Positions 7,287 to 16,631 of a stretch of 64,000 nucleotides of DNA are shown here, one piece after another (position 1 is the stretch's first letter; each line of letters begins with the position of its first letter). Made by a program: the position numbers and the translations under genes. The DNA lies in the NCBI GenBank assembly GCA_035535015.1, contig DATLQU010000016.1, positions 1 through 64,000 on the forward strand, given 5' to 3'. Origin of the DNA: Palsa-661 sp035535015. GTDB lineage: Bacteria > Actinomycetota > Acidimicrobiia > Acidimicrobiales > UBA8190. Below the pieces are notes generated by a model that worked only from the letters and a program-made list of their open reading frames with translations, was not told the origin of the DNA and did no database searches.

Positions 7287-9500
7287 GTGCGGGGTGTTCG
7301 TCGCCGCAAGGCGCGTCGCAATCGTCTGAACCGCGGTGTGAGGGGCCGAGGTCCGGCTCGAAGGACCGTGCTGCGGGTGGTCGGCGCATGTCTTGCCTCT
7401 GGTGCGGTGATGAGTTCCGCCTGGGCCAGTCCGGCCCGGGCGGCTAAACCGCCGGTCTCGTGGTCCATGCAACAGCAGTATCAGCCGACGACAGGCCCTC
7501 TGTTCTCGGTGTCGTGCCCCGACGCCTCGGATTGCTGGGCGGTGGGAATCAACTCCGTGAACGGCGGTGCCGTTGTCGCCACCACCGACGGCGGTGTCAC
7601 CTGGGCGAACGAGACCCTTCCGAGCGGGACGAAGTACGTGACGAGCATCTCGTGTCCCACCGTCTCGAGCTGCTGGGCGGCCGGACTGGGGGCGGACGGC
7701 GCCGTCGTCGTTGACACCACAGACGGGGGCGGCACCTGGAACACCGAGGCCATTCCCAGTGGAACGGCCGAACTCAGAAGGATCTCGTGTCCGACCAGTG
7801 CGGACTGTTTCGCAACGGGTACCGGCAACGGTTCCACCCTCGGCAACCTGGTGATCGCCACCACCGACGGTGGTTCCACCTGGAGCACGGAAGCATTGCC
7901 TGATGGTGCGTACGGCGTGACCGACATCTCGTGTCCGACGCCGTCCGTGTGCTGGGTGTCGGGCATCAACGAACGGGCACCGGCCGGAGTGATGATCGCC
8001 ACCACCGACGGCGGTACAACCTGGAACCCGCAGACGCTCCCGGGCACGATCAGGGGAATCGTCAACCTTTCCTGTCCGACGGCCTCGACATGTGCCGCCG
8101 TCGCCGGCACTTACGGTTCACCGGGCAGCGTGATCGCCACATCCGACGGGGGAACCAGCTGGACCACCGAGAACCTTCCGAACGATTCGTACGACCTCAC
8201 CGGAATCTCGTGTGCCACGGCGTCGGCGTGCTGGGCCGTCGGGGAAGACGGAAGCCTTTCGGGTGCCGTGGTGGCCACCACCGACGGTGGGAGCAGCTGG
8301 AAGCCCCAGACTTTCCCCGTCGATGCGGTACTGCTCGACGCCATTTCGTGCGGCTCCACGTCGAGCTGCGTCTCCGTCGGTGTCACCGATACTTTCTCCG
8401 GAGCGGTGGACTCCACCGTTGACGGAGGTGTCTCGTGGTTCTCCCGGGTTCTTCCCGTCGCTACGGGCATACTCGACGCCGTCTCGTGTCCCACCACGTC
8501 GGCCTGCTGGGCCGTGGGCTCCGGAACCGACGATGTGGCCTCCACCACCGACGGGGGATCCCTGTGGAGTGTGAAGGGTCTTCCCGATCCCCGGGCCGTT
8601 CTGACCGGCATCTCCTGTCCCACCACGTCGGATTGCTGGGCGGTGGGGGTCGACAGCCGCACAGGCGACGGCGTGGTCCAGGCCACGACCGACGGGGGGG
8701 CGACATGGGCCCCTCAGCGCCTCCCCCCCGGGACCGGGCTTCTGACCGGCGTCTCGTGCCCGACCGGGCTGGACTGCTCGACCGTCGGGTACGGCCAAGG
8801 CGGCGCCGTCATCGTCTCCACCACCGACGGCGGGACGACCTGGAACTCGCAGGGCGCCCCCGGTCCACTCGGGTCTCCGACCGGCGTGGTCGACGCCATT
8901 TCGTGCCCGACGGCCATGTCCTGCTGGGCCGCAGGCTTCGATCATCGTCACCCGAGGGGAGCGGTGATGCGCACCACCGACGGGGGAATCAGCTGGCACC
9001 TCCAAGCGCAGCCCCACGGGGTCGGACAATTGGACGGCATCTCGTGTGCCGGCACCTCGGACTGTTGGGCCGTCGGCCGCGGCACCCCCGTCCCCGTCGG
9101 GGTCATCGTGGCCACGACCGACGGGGGGAAGCACTGGAGCGTTCAGAAGGTCCCGAGACGATTCGGGAATCTGAAGGCCATCTCGTGCGGTAGCCCCTCG
9201 TCCTGTTGGGTCACGGGCAGCCTGAACACGTCGGCCGGGGCCGGAAAAGGGCCCGGAGTCGTGACCTCCAACGACACTTCCGGAGGGATCCTGGCCACCA
9301 CGAACGGCGGAAAGCGCTGGAGGTCCGAGGACCTACCCGAAGATCAGGGTTCCGTCCTCGGTGTCTCGTGCCCCTCCCCGGCATCGTGCTGGGCGGTGGG
9401 CTCGACGACGAATGCCGTCGTGATCCTCACCCTGGGGGTGACGCCGCCCCCGGTGATCACCGGGGTTCCCCGTCATCGCCACCGATCCGTCGGCAGCTAG
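7287..9500 (+). CDS. Secreted Asp-box (BNR/YCF48-like) repeat protein
   Basis: The product is about 737 residues. It has an Arg-rich start, a hydrophobic export segment ('TVLRVVGACLASGAVMSSA') and a likely AxA cleavage near 'ASPARA'. Then it is repetitive to the end with a period of about 45 residues. Each unit holds a Cys pair ('ISCPTxxxCWAVG') and an Asp-box-like motif ('ATTDGGxTW'). I count 13 Asp boxes and 14 Cys motifs, which suggests two beta-propellers or one very large one with a disulfide per blade. GTG at 7287 with GGGGGGAAGG upstream is the best start; an open frame continues to 7215. Role unknown; a binding or scaffold protein outside the cell is likely. Confidence 0.8.
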   Translation: MRGVRRRKARRNRLNRGVRGRGPARRTVLRVVGACLASGAVMSSAWASPARAAKPPVSWSMQQQYQPTTGPLFSVSCPDASDCWAVGINSVNGGAVVATTDGGVTWANETLPSGTKYVTSISCPTVSSCWAAGLGADGAVVVDTTDGGGTWNTEAIPSGTAELRRISCPTSADCFATGTGNGSTLGNLVIATTDGGSTWSTEALPDGAYGVTDISCPTPSVCWVSGINERAPAGVMIATTDGGTTWNPQTLPGTIRGIVNLSCPTASTCAAVAGTYGSPGSVIATSDGGTSWTTENLPNDSYDLTGISCATASACWAVGEDGSLSGAVVATTDGGSSWKPQTFPVDAVLLDAISCGSTSSCVSVGVTDTFSGAVDSTVDGGVSWFSRVLPVATGILDAVSCPTTSACWAVGSGTDDVASTTDGGSLWSVKGLPDPRAVLTGISCPTTSDCWAVGVDSRTGDGVVQATTDGGATWAPQRLPPGTGLLTGVSCPTGLDCSTVGYGQGGAVIVSTTDGGTTWNSQGAPGPLGSPTGVVDAISCPTAMSCWAAGFDHRHPRGAVMRTTDGGISWHLQAQPHGVGQLDGISCAGTSDCWAVGRGTPVPVGVIVATTDGGKHWSVQKVPRRFGNLKAISCGSPSSCWVTGSLNTSAGAGKGPGVVTSNDTSGGILATTNGGKRWRSEDLPEDQGSVLGVSCPSPASCWAVGSTTNAVVILTLGVTPPPVITGVPRHRHRSVGS

Positions 9501-11077
9501 TGCGGCGAGCCGGAGCGGGTCCCCCGGGCAGACATCCATGTCTGCAGAGCGACGAGTGGTCGCGGTCGGGAGAAGAGGCAGCCCTGGGCCACGTCACATC
9601 CCATGAGCCGGAGCTCATCGAGAACGTCCTGCGTCTCCACGCCCTCGGCGACGACCCGTAGCCCGAGGGCGTGGCCGAGGTCCACGATGCAACGGACGAT
9701 GGCCGAGTGCGCCGGAACCGACGTCATGTCGGTCACGAATGCCTGGTCGATCTTGAGCTGGTGGACAGGAAGCGAGGAGAGGAAGCCGAGAGAGGTCTGT
9801 CCGATACCGGAGTCGTCGATACTGATCCGGACACCGTGAGCCGAGAGCTCGGCCAACACGTCGGCCGCGTGCGCCGGATCGGTGAGCAGAGCCGTCTCGG
9901 TGATCTCGAGGGTGAGGCGATCGGCTGACACGGCGTGGTCCCGCAGGGCGGCGAGCACCGGGGTGGCGAACTCCCCGCTGCCGAGGTTCCGGGCCGCCAC
10001 GTTGATCGAGACGGCGAGCTGCGAGAGTTCTGAGCCCTCGACCGTTGACAGAGGCAATCCGCCGACCTGAACCTCCTTCTCGATGACCTCGCGCAACCGA
10101 CGCCGCCCGTCGTCGGGATCGTCGACATCACACAGGATCACGCCGAACTCGTCACCACCCAAGGGCCACGGCATCCTGAGGCCGGGTGAACGCCGACAGC
10201 CGTCGTGCCAACTTGGTCAGCAGCTCGTCACCGTTGTGGTGACCCCGGGGTGTCGTTGATCTCCTTGAACCGGTCGAGGTCGATGATGGCGAGAGCGGTG
10301 TGCGTCCGGTGTCGGACGGCGTCGGCCGCCGCCGATTGCGCGCAGCGATGGAAGAGCGCTCGGTTGGGCAACTCGGTCAGCACATCGTGCTCGGCCAGGA
10401 AGCGGTTGCGCGTCAGCTGCTGACGGAGCCCCGGGCTGAGGGTGACGGACAGGGCGAAGAGGATGAGGTAGAGCACGCCGAGACCGAGGGCGAGGTCGCC
10501 ATAGAGCTGGTGGAGCCCCGAGGCCACGTCGACATTGATGGGTGTGTAGGGGAGATAGATCTCAAGGACTCCCACCGGGTGGGTCGGAGATCCGGCCGGA
10601 GCTGGAGGTAGACCCCCACAGCAGCCGGCTTGGTTGCCGCCGTGATCGTTGACGTCGGTGTTCAGACGTCGGTGTTCAAGTGGGTGAAGCGGGCCACGAT
10701 GGCCCCCTGGGCGGCCTCGACGGCCTGTTCTTCAGGCTCGGCTCCGAATCCCGAGCCGTCGTCGGAGAAGACCACGTTCCCGGTCAGGTCCCGCAGCCGA
10801 AGGCGCAGGACATTGTGGCGGTGAACCGATTGGGCCACGACTCGGTTGAGGTCCCGGATCTCGCCGGCATCGAGTTGCCCACCGAGAGGTCGACCGTCGA
10901 GAAGCGGATCCACGGCGGTCTCGGCGACGAGCAGGGCTTCGGACCGACCCTCGGCCAGCCCCCGCTGGCGTGCCTCGGACCGTAACCGGTGGCGAGCAGG
11001 AATCCCAGGGCGGCCACCGTGACGAGGCTCGACGCCGCGTAGATGGCGTACACCCGGGGCACGGAGCGCGGGCGCAT
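9497..11077 (-). pseudogene. Membrane GGDEF-EAL cyclic-di-GMP protein, frameshifted and internally deleted
   Basis: Pieces of one gene lie in order in different frames. They are: an N-terminal membrane helix ('YAIYAASSLVTVAALGFLLA' from the ATG at 11077), an extracytoplasmic sensor segment, a second helix ('GLGVLYLILFALSVTL'), a GGDEF start ('EHDVLTELPNRALFH'), the GGDEF motif itself, and the C-terminal part of an EAL domain ('LTLEITETALL', 'VVAEGVETQ'). The link between GGDEF and EAL is too short, so the EAL motif itself is deleted. A 14-bp tandem duplication at 10651-10678 causes one shift, and others flank 10180 and 10255. The stop overlaps that of the convergent propeller gene. Confidence 0.8.
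10651..10678. repeat. 14-bp tandem duplication that breaks the GGDEF-EAL gene
   Basis: GACGTCGGTGTTCA occurs twice in tandem (10651-10664, 10665-10678). On the minus strand one copy reads on as 'LNTDVNDHGGN'; with two copies the frame meets TGA at once. Removing one copy restores the frame locally, which marks it as a recent replication-slippage event or an assembly artefact. Confidence 0.8.
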
Positions 11078-11277
11078 GCCACGTGACCCCACCTTTCCTT
11101 TTCGGTAGGAAGGTGCCGGGACTCGACGGCCCCCGGCCGTGCCTGAGCGTGCACGACCCCGCAGGCCAGAGCTGTCGCCGCACCCACCGGGGTGACAGAT
11201 CCTTGGCGATCGTCGTCCCCGCCGACTGCCCGGGATCCGGCTGTGGCCGCCGTGGCGCCCCGACGTGCGTTCCTGTT

Positions 11278-11283
11278 TAGACT
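11278..11283 (+). promoter_or_regulatory. Likely -10 element of the parA-like gene (leaderless)
   Basis: TAGACT ends 7 bases before the GTG at 11291, placing the transcript start at the start codon. No clear -35 is seen, and no ribosome site precedes the GTG. Confidence 0.4.
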
Positions 11284-11290
11284 GCGCGCC

Positions 11291-12067
11291 GTGGCACGGG
11301 TGGTGGCGGTAGCCAACCAAAAAGGGGGTGTGGCCAAGACGACGACGGTCCACGCCCTCGGATTCGCCTTGGCCGAGCTGGGACGGCGTGTGCTGCTGGT
11401 GGACCTCGATCCCCAGGCGTGTCTCACCTACTCGGTGGGAATCGACCCCGACACCCTGGGCCACTCGCTCCACGACGTCTTCGTCCGCAAGATGAAGGCA
11501 GCCGACGCTCGCAGGACATTGGCCGGGGTCGAGGGAGTCGACATCCTGCCGTCCACCATCGACTTGGCCGGATCCGAAGTCCATCTCCTGACCAGGACGG
11601 GCCGAGAACACGTCCTGGCCCGTGCTTTACTCCCGGTCACGGACGACTACGACGTCATCCTCATCGACTGCCCGCCGTCTCTGGGGGTCCTGACCATCAA
11701 TGGGCTGACGGCGGCCGACGAAGTCCTCGTTCCCCTCCAGTGTGAGGCTCTCAGCCACCGCGGTGTGGGCCAACTGCTTGAGACGATCGACGACGTACGG
11801 ATGTTCGCCAACGCCGATCTGCAGGTGCGCGGAGTGGTGGCCACCATGTATGACGAGCGGACCCGTCACTCGCGGGCCGTGCTGGACGACGTGAAAGAAC
11901 GCTACGGGCTTCCCGTTTTCGACCCGCCGGTCCGGAAGTCCATCCGCTTCGCCGAAGCCCCCCTCAGCGGATTGTGCATTCTGCAGCATGCGCCCCACTC
12001 GCCGGGCGCTGAGGCCTACCGCGCCATCGCCCGCCAGCTGGACGCCGATCCGCGTGCGGTCCGCTGA
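11291..12067 (+). CDS. parA: ParA/Soj-family P-loop ATPase
   Basis: The 258-residue product has the deviant Walker A motif 'KGGVAKTT' near the N-terminus with the signature Lys. Walker A' is 'VLLVDLDPQACLT' and Walker B is 'YDVILIDCPPSLG'. The tail 'SPGAEAYRAIARQL' is typical of Soj-type proteins. ParA ATPases dimerise with ATP on DNA to place chromosomes, plasmids or protein complexes. GTG at 11291 is chosen because it opens directly on the first strand of the fold. No parB or parS-like site is visible beside it, so it is an orphan here; chromosome segregation is not shown. The next gene follows after about 30 bases. Confidence 0.9.
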   Translation: MARVVAVANQKGGVAKTTTVHALGFALAELGRRVLLVDLDPQACLTYSVGIDPDTLGHSLHDVFVRKMKAADARRTLAGVEGVDILPSTIDLAGSEVHLLTRTGREHVLARALLPVTDDYDVILIDCPPSLGVLTINGLTAADEVLVPLQCEALSHRGVGQLLETIDDVRMFANADLQVRGVVATMYDERTRHSRAVLDDVKERYGLPVFDPPVRKSIRFAEAPLSGLCILQHAPHSPGAEAYRAIARQLDADPRAVR

Positions 12068-12096
12068 GGCCGTCGCCCGAGGAAGGACGGGTCCCC

Positions 12097-12594
12097 GTGT
12101 CCGACGCCCCCGACCCTCTCGGTAAGCGGGCCCTCTACTGGGCCCCCGCCGAACGGCATGAGGACGGCCCCAGGAACGCCGACGAGACCGTCGTCCCCGG
12201 AAAGCATGCGCTGTTCTCCGATGCCGGTGCGGGGAACGCGGCGCCGGGTGCGATCTTGAGCGATGCCCTGCCCGGGCCGGCGCGCGATGAGCGGGGAAAG
12301 ACCAGTCACCGCGCCAATCGTCGTCCGACAGGTGAACGGCCTGCCCCGGGGCGCCCTGAACGCCGCCGCCCCGACGAGCTCGAGCGCCCGACCGGTTCGG
12401 GCATGTTCGGGTCTCTCACCCTGCAGTGCTCCTCGTGCCGGGTCCAGTCGCACGTGGACCTGGTGGAATATGTGGTGTTGCATCTGCCCTTGTGGTTCTG
12501 GCGTCCGGGACGCGGCTATACGAGATTCATGACCTGTCCCGCCTGTCGCCGGCGGACGTGGATGAGCAGTTCATGGTCAGGGTGGTCATCTTGA
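12097..12594 (+). CDS. Conserved hypothetical with C-terminal CxxC pairs
   Basis: The 165-residue product has a long polar, Arg/Pro-rich, probably disordered first 100 residues. A compact C-terminus follows, with 'LQCSSCRVQSHVDLVEYVV', a hydrophobic 'LHLPLWFWRPG', then 'MTCPACRRRTWM'. The two CxxC pairs could bind one zinc ion. A GTG start at 12097 lies after a GGAAGGACGGG stretch. It sits between parA and a dedA gene on the same strand with short gaps, suggesting one operon. Function not recognised. Confidence 0.6.
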   Translation: MSDAPDPLGKRALYWAPAERHEDGPRNADETVVPGKHALFSDAGAGNAAPGAILSDALPGPARDERGKTSHRANRRPTGERPAPGRPERRRPDELERPTGSGMFGSLTLQCSSCRVQSHVDLVEYVVLHLPLWFWRPGRGYTRFMTCPACRRRTWMSSSWSGWSS

Positions 12595-12622
12595 CCATGG
12601 CGCCCTGCGTGGGCGCCTAGGA

Positions 12623-13255
12623 GTGGTCGCCAGCATCAAGAGCTGGCTCCTGAACCTCCATGGCCCGGTGGTCTACGTGGTGGTGGGACTTCTCGTCTTC
12701 TTCGAAGTCGCCGTGGTCGTCGGCTTCTTCGTCCCCGGTGAGATCGCCGCCATCATCGGCGGGGTGATCGCCAGCCAACACCACGCCAATGTCGTGCTCA
12801 TGGTGATCGTGGTGGTCGTGGTGGCCACGGTGGGGAACGTCGTCGGCTACGAGGTCGGTCGGGTGATCGGCCCCTGGCTGTTCGCCCGCCGACCGCTGGC
12901 CGGACAGGCGGGAGTGGACAAGGCGCAGAATCTCATCTCGCGCCGTGGTGGGCCGGCGGTGGTGGCCGGACGCTTCGTGGCCGTCGTCCGGGCTGTTCTG
13001 CCAGCCCTGGTGGGAATGAGCGGTATGTCCCGCCGGCACTTCGCCCTGTACAGCGCGGCGGGCGCCATCGCTTGGGGCACGCTCTGGGTGCTCGTCGGCT
13101 TCGTCCTCGGTACGTCGTACACGAAGGTGACGAATACGTTCGGGAAGGTCACGGTCGTGGTGGTGGCCCTGGTCGTGGCGGGTTGGCTGGCGTTCATGTT
13201 GCGCCGCCGCCAGAGGCGGTCGAAGGCCACGAGCGGCCCCGGGGACGACGAGTAG
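12623..13255 (+). CDS. DedA-family membrane protein
   Basis: The 210-residue protein has the DedA (SNARE-associated/VTT) pattern: an N-terminal amphipathic part, 'FFVPGEIAAIIGGVIA' re-entrant segment, 'GYEVGRVIG', and 'AGRFVAVVRAVLPALVGMSGM' with the conserved Arg and Gly-rich stretch. Closing transmembrane helices and a basic tail follow. The family is linked to flipping of undecaprenyl phosphate or phospholipids and to membrane homeostasis; which one applies here is not shown. The GTG at 12623 is 28 bases after the preceding gene. Confidence 0.85.
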   Translation: MVASIKSWLLNLHGPVVYVVVGLLVFFEVAVVVGFFVPGEIAAIIGGVIASQHHANVVLMVIVVVVVATVGNVVGYEVGRVIGPWLFARRPLAGQAGVDKAQNLISRRGGPAVVAGRFVAVVRAVLPALVGMSGMSRRHFALYSAAGAIAWGTLWVLVGFVLGTSYTKVTNTFGKVTVVVVALVVAGWLAFMLRRRQRRSKATSGPGDDE

Positions 13256-13287
13256 CCATTCAGAGTGCGCCGGTCACCGATCCGGTA

Positions 13288-14334
13288 CTAGTCGGTGGTG
13301 AGGTAGTACCGGGCCGGCATGTCTCCCTGGCGGCGCACTCTCTGGTGCTTCTCGAGCAGGACAATGTGAGCCACCGTCTCTCCCACGGCCGCTCGCTGCA
13401 TGTAGTCGGCGATCTCGTCCCATGGCCGGGACCAGGTGAGCCGTACCGAGAGGTCCCATGCGGTGGATCCGGGATTCTGTTCGAGTTCCTTCTCGATCTC
13501 GGTCAGGCGCTCGGCGTGGTGCGTGATGATGTCGTCGAGGCGACCACGGAGATCGGCGAAGCGGTACTCATGGGCCGGGAGGACCTCGTCGACATCGAGA
13601 TTTTGCACTTTCAGAAGTGACTCGAGGTACTCGCCCAGCGGATTGGGGAATTGTTGCGTATGCACACCGATGTTGGGTGTGATCCGGGGCAGGACATGGT
13701 CGCCGGACAACAGGAGTTTGTGACGATCGCTGTAGAAGCAGACGTGACCCGGTGAGTGACCAGGCGTCCACACCGTCTGGAGGTCCCAACCGGGCACATC
13801 GACGATCCGGCCGTCTTCGAACATCACGTCCGGCTCGGCCATCATCACCTGATCCCGGATCATCATCGACGCCATGTTCAGATCAGGCAGTTTCAGAGCG
13901 GGGACGCCGGCATCCTCGAGGAAGACCTTCATCCGGGCGAGGAGATCGTCGGTGTCGATGTAGCGGGACTGCAACATGTCGGCATCGTCAGGATGGAGGC
14001 CGATCCAGGCCCCGGACTCCTCCCGGACGCGACCGGCCAGGCCGTAGTGGTCAGGGTGGATGTGGGTCACCAGGACGGCCCGGACATCGGTGATGGACCC
14101 GCCGGCCTCGGTCAGTCCGTTGGTCAGCGCCAACCAGGCGTCGTCGGTGTTCCACCCGGCGTCGACGATGGCCACGCCGCTGTCCAGCTCGAAGGCGTAG
14201 ACGAGGACGTAGCGCAAGGGGTTGGCGGGAATGGGGACCGGGATGGACCACAATCCTGGACGAACCTGCTCGACGGGAGGCATCACGTTGCGGTCCCAGG
14301 ACTCCTTCTGCAGCACGCCGGTGACACGGACCAT
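13288..14334 (-). CDS. Metallo-beta-lactamase-fold hydrolase
   Basis: The 348-residue protein has the zinc-binding motif 'THIHPDHYG' (HxHxDH, about residues 91-96), an opening strand pair 'YVLVYAFELDSGVAIVDAG', and later ligands in 'TPGHSPGHVCFY', 'LLSGDHVLP' and 'VLPAHEYRF'. The C-terminal ~90 residues are helical, as in the hydroxyacylglutathione hydrolase-like and lactonase-like groups. Those families split thioesters, lactones or similar; the substrate here is open. A second ATG 17 codons in (14283, 'MPPVEQVRPGLW') is a plausible alternative start. Confidence 0.85.
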   Translation of the reverse strand: MVRVTGVLQKESWDRNVMPPVEQVRPGLWSIPVPIPANPLRYVLVYAFELDSGVAIVDAGWNTDDAWLALTNGLTEAGGSITDVRAVLVTHIHPDHYGLAGRVREESGAWIGLHPDDADMLQSRYIDTDDLLARMKVFLEDAGVPALKLPDLNMASMMIRDQVMMAEPDVMFEDGRIVDVPGWDLQTVWTPGHSPGHVCFYSDRHKLLLSGDHVLPRITPNIGVHTQQFPNPLGEYLESLLKVQNLDVDEVLPAHEYRFADLRGRLDDIITHHAERLTEIEKELEQNPGSTAWDLSVRLTWSRPWDEIADYMQRAAVGETVAHIVLLEKHQRVRRQGDMPARYYLTTD

Positions 14335-14826
14335 GGGCGGGCACCGTAGGCGCCGGAGGCTCGACCGACCAGCCGGGAAGTATCACCGGGACGACGTGGA
14401 GGCCGGACTCTTCGTCGTTCCCGGTTGGCCCGGATCTGCCGAGGCCCCGCCTGGGTCCGCCTGGGTCCGATGTGTTCAGCAGGTTCCCGCGGGTTCCGGT
14501 GGTTCTCTCCGGGCACGGTCGCCCGAGGCGCCCAAAGACGACGGTGGGTAGCGGGATGGGGACCCAGGCGGAGCAATCGTCCGACAAACCAGTGTCAGTG
14601 TGAGCACGGAGAGTGACGAGAGGCCCAGCATCCGTCACACTGGGAGTTCATTTGACTATTTTCACTTCAGTTTCATTGACCACAGGAAACGCAGACCTTT
14701 ACCATGACCAATCTGCCGGCATCTCTGTAACTGGCGACGCGTCGATCTCCCCGCGGGGCGGGCGCGAGCGTCTGGCCAGGGAAAAGCGCCCCGGCGCGAT
14801 GGCACCGACGGCGACGGGAGTCACAG
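14335..14826. other. 492-bp divergent intergenic region
   Basis: This gap separates the divergent hydrolase and GGDEF-EAL genes and shows no gene. Near 14650-14710 there is an AT-rich patch with TTGACT and TTGACC hexamers that could serve the gene at 14827. An 8-bp inverted pair (CAGTGTGA / TCACACTG) flanks about 35 bp near 14600-14640 and could be an operator. Confidence 0.4.
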
Positions 14827-16581
14827 TTGAACGAGCAGAGACGTGACACCGTGAGCACGCCCGATGGTCTCGCAACCGGGCCCATCGTGGGCCCTCCGGG
14901 GACGCGCATCCAGCATCTCCTCGACCTTTCGCGTGACGCCTTTGTGGAAACAGACGCCCAGTCGGTCCTGACCGAATGGAACCGCCAGGCCGAATTGCTC
15001 TTCGGGTGGTCGCGCGACGAGGTCCTCGGTCGACCGGTGACGGAATTCCTCGTGCCCGAGCGCTTCGTGGGCCGATTTGGGCAAGACCTCCAGTCGCTTC
15101 GGCGGGCGCCGTCCGTCACCCAGCGGACCGAGCCGCGCGAGATGAGGTTGCTGCACCGTGAAGGCCATGAGATCCATGTCTCGGTGACGGCGTACATCAT
15201 GGGGTCGGGGTCGGAGCTCCGTATCGGGGGGTTCCTGCACGACCGGCATGAAGAGAAGGCGGCCGAGGAGGCCCTCGCCCACGCCTACCTGTATGACTCG
15301 CTCACGGGCCTGCCGAATCGGACTCTGTTCACGTACCGTCTCTCCTACGCTTTGGCCAAAGGCAAAGGATCACCGGGATCCGTGGCCCTCCTGGTACTCG
15401 ATCTCGACCGGTTCAAGGCCATCAACGACGCCCTCGGTCATGAGGTCGGCGACGAGGTCCTCGTCGCCGTATCGGGTCGCCTCGAGGCGGCCAACGGCAG
15501 CGCTCAGGTCGTCGCCCGGTTGGGGGGGGACGAATTCCTCGTGTTGTTCGACGGTGAGAATGCCGAACGCGAAGCGGAGAGGTTTTCGATGCACGTCCTC
15601 GACGCCTTGTCGAATCCCATCACGGCCGGTTCCAACGAGGTCTTCATTACCGCCAGCATCGGGATCGCCAGCACAACCGCACATGTCACCGAGGCCACGT
15701 CTCTGCTGTCGAACGCCGATGCCGCCATGTACCAGGCGAAGAAGAGAGGCGGCGGCAGCGTCGAGGTGTTCGGCGAGGCCATGCGGGTGCGGGTTCTCGA
15801 ACGCATGACCACCGAGCACTCGCTGCACCGGGCCCTCGAGCGCAGCGAGCTGCGACTCTTCTACCAGCCGGTGGTCGAGATCAAGAACAGCCGTGCCGTC
15901 GGGGTGGAGGCTCTGCTGCGCTGGGACCATCCGGACCAAGGCCTCGTCAGCCCCAACAGCTTCATTCCGGTCGCCGAGGAGTCCGGACTGATCATTCCCA
16001 TCGGCGCCTGGGTGATGCACGAGGCCTGCCGGCAGCTCCGGCGTTGGCAGACGAAGAGGTACGGCGGCCTGCAGGGCGCCGTCGAGGTCAATCTGTCCGC
16101 CCGACAGGTCGACCATCCGGCCATCGTGGCCACCGTCGAGAACATCCTGACCGACACCGGCCTGGCGCCGTCGAACCTGACTCTCGAGATCACCGAGAGT
16201 GCGCTGATGAACGACGCCGCCGCCGCTTTGGAAGTTCTGCACGCCCTCAAAGACCTGGGCGTGACCTTGGCTATCGACGACTTCGGCACCGGCTACTCGT
16301 CGCTCAGCTACCTGCAGAGGTTCCCCCTTGACATCTTGAAGATCGACAAGACATTCGTCGACGAGTTGGGTGCGGCTCCCGAGGGTTCCGAGATCGTGGC
16401 CGCCGTCATCAATTTGGCGCACGCCCTCGGTCTGCAGGTCATCGCCGAAGGAGTGGAGACGGAGCGCCAGCTCGAGGAATTGCAGCGGCTCGACTGCGAT
16501 TTCGCCCAGGGTTACCTGTTCTCACGGCCCGTCCCTGCCCATGAACTCGTCCGAGCCTTCCCCGAGCGCATCGGGGCCTGA
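14827..16581 (+). CDS. PAS-GGDEF-EAL cyclic-di-GMP turnover protein
   Basis: The 584-residue cytoplasmic protein has a PAS domain (about 28-140, 'DLSRDAFVETDAQSVLTEWN'), a GGDEF domain with intact 'LGGDEF' near residue 235, and an EAL domain starting 'GVEALLRWDHP' near 360. The EAL metal and catalytic signatures are present ('LEITESAL', 'AIDDFGTGYSSL', 'KIDKTFV', 'VIAEGVET'). Both cyclase and phosphodiesterase sites look competent, so PAS-sensed input may set the balance. TTG at 14827 follows a GGGAG site at good spacing; GTG at 14851 is the alternative. No transmembrane segments. The broken relative at 9497-11077 is a separate, membrane-type protein. Confidence 0.9.
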   Translation: MNEQRRDTVSTPDGLATGPIVGPPGTRIQHLLDLSRDAFVETDAQSVLTEWNRQAELLFGWSRDEVLGRPVTEFLVPERFVGRFGQDLQSLRRAPSVTQRTEPREMRLLHREGHEIHVSVTAYIMGSGSELRIGGFLHDRHEEKAAEEALAHAYLYDSLTGLPNRTLFTYRLSYALAKGKGSPGSVALLVLDLDRFKAINDALGHEVGDEVLVAVSGRLEAANGSAQVVARLGGDEFLVLFDGENAEREAERFSMHVLDALSNPITAGSNEVFITASIGIASTTAHVTEATSLLSNADAAMYQAKKRGGGSVEVFGEAMRVRVLERMTTEHSLHRALERSELRLFYQPVVEIKNSRAVGVEALLRWDHPDQGLVSPNSFIPVAEESGLIIPIGAWVMHEACRQLRRWQTKRYGGLQGAVEVNLSARQVDHPAIVATVENILTDTGLAPSNLTLEITESALMNDAAAALEVLHALKDLGVTLAIDDFGTGYSSLSYLQRFPLDILKIDKTFVDELGAAPEGSEIVAAVINLAHALGLQVIAEGVETERQLEELQRLDCDFAQGYLFSRPVPAHELVRAFPERIGA

Positions 16582-16631
16582 ACCCGCCTCTTCGCCCGAT
16601 ACGCCGTTCTCGTCATCCGCGTGGTGACGGC

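Noticed and set aside
7287..9500. CRISPR-like or DNA-level tandem repeat in the Asp-box gene
   Set aside because: The periodicity is at protein level with degenerate DNA and no spacer-repeat structure.
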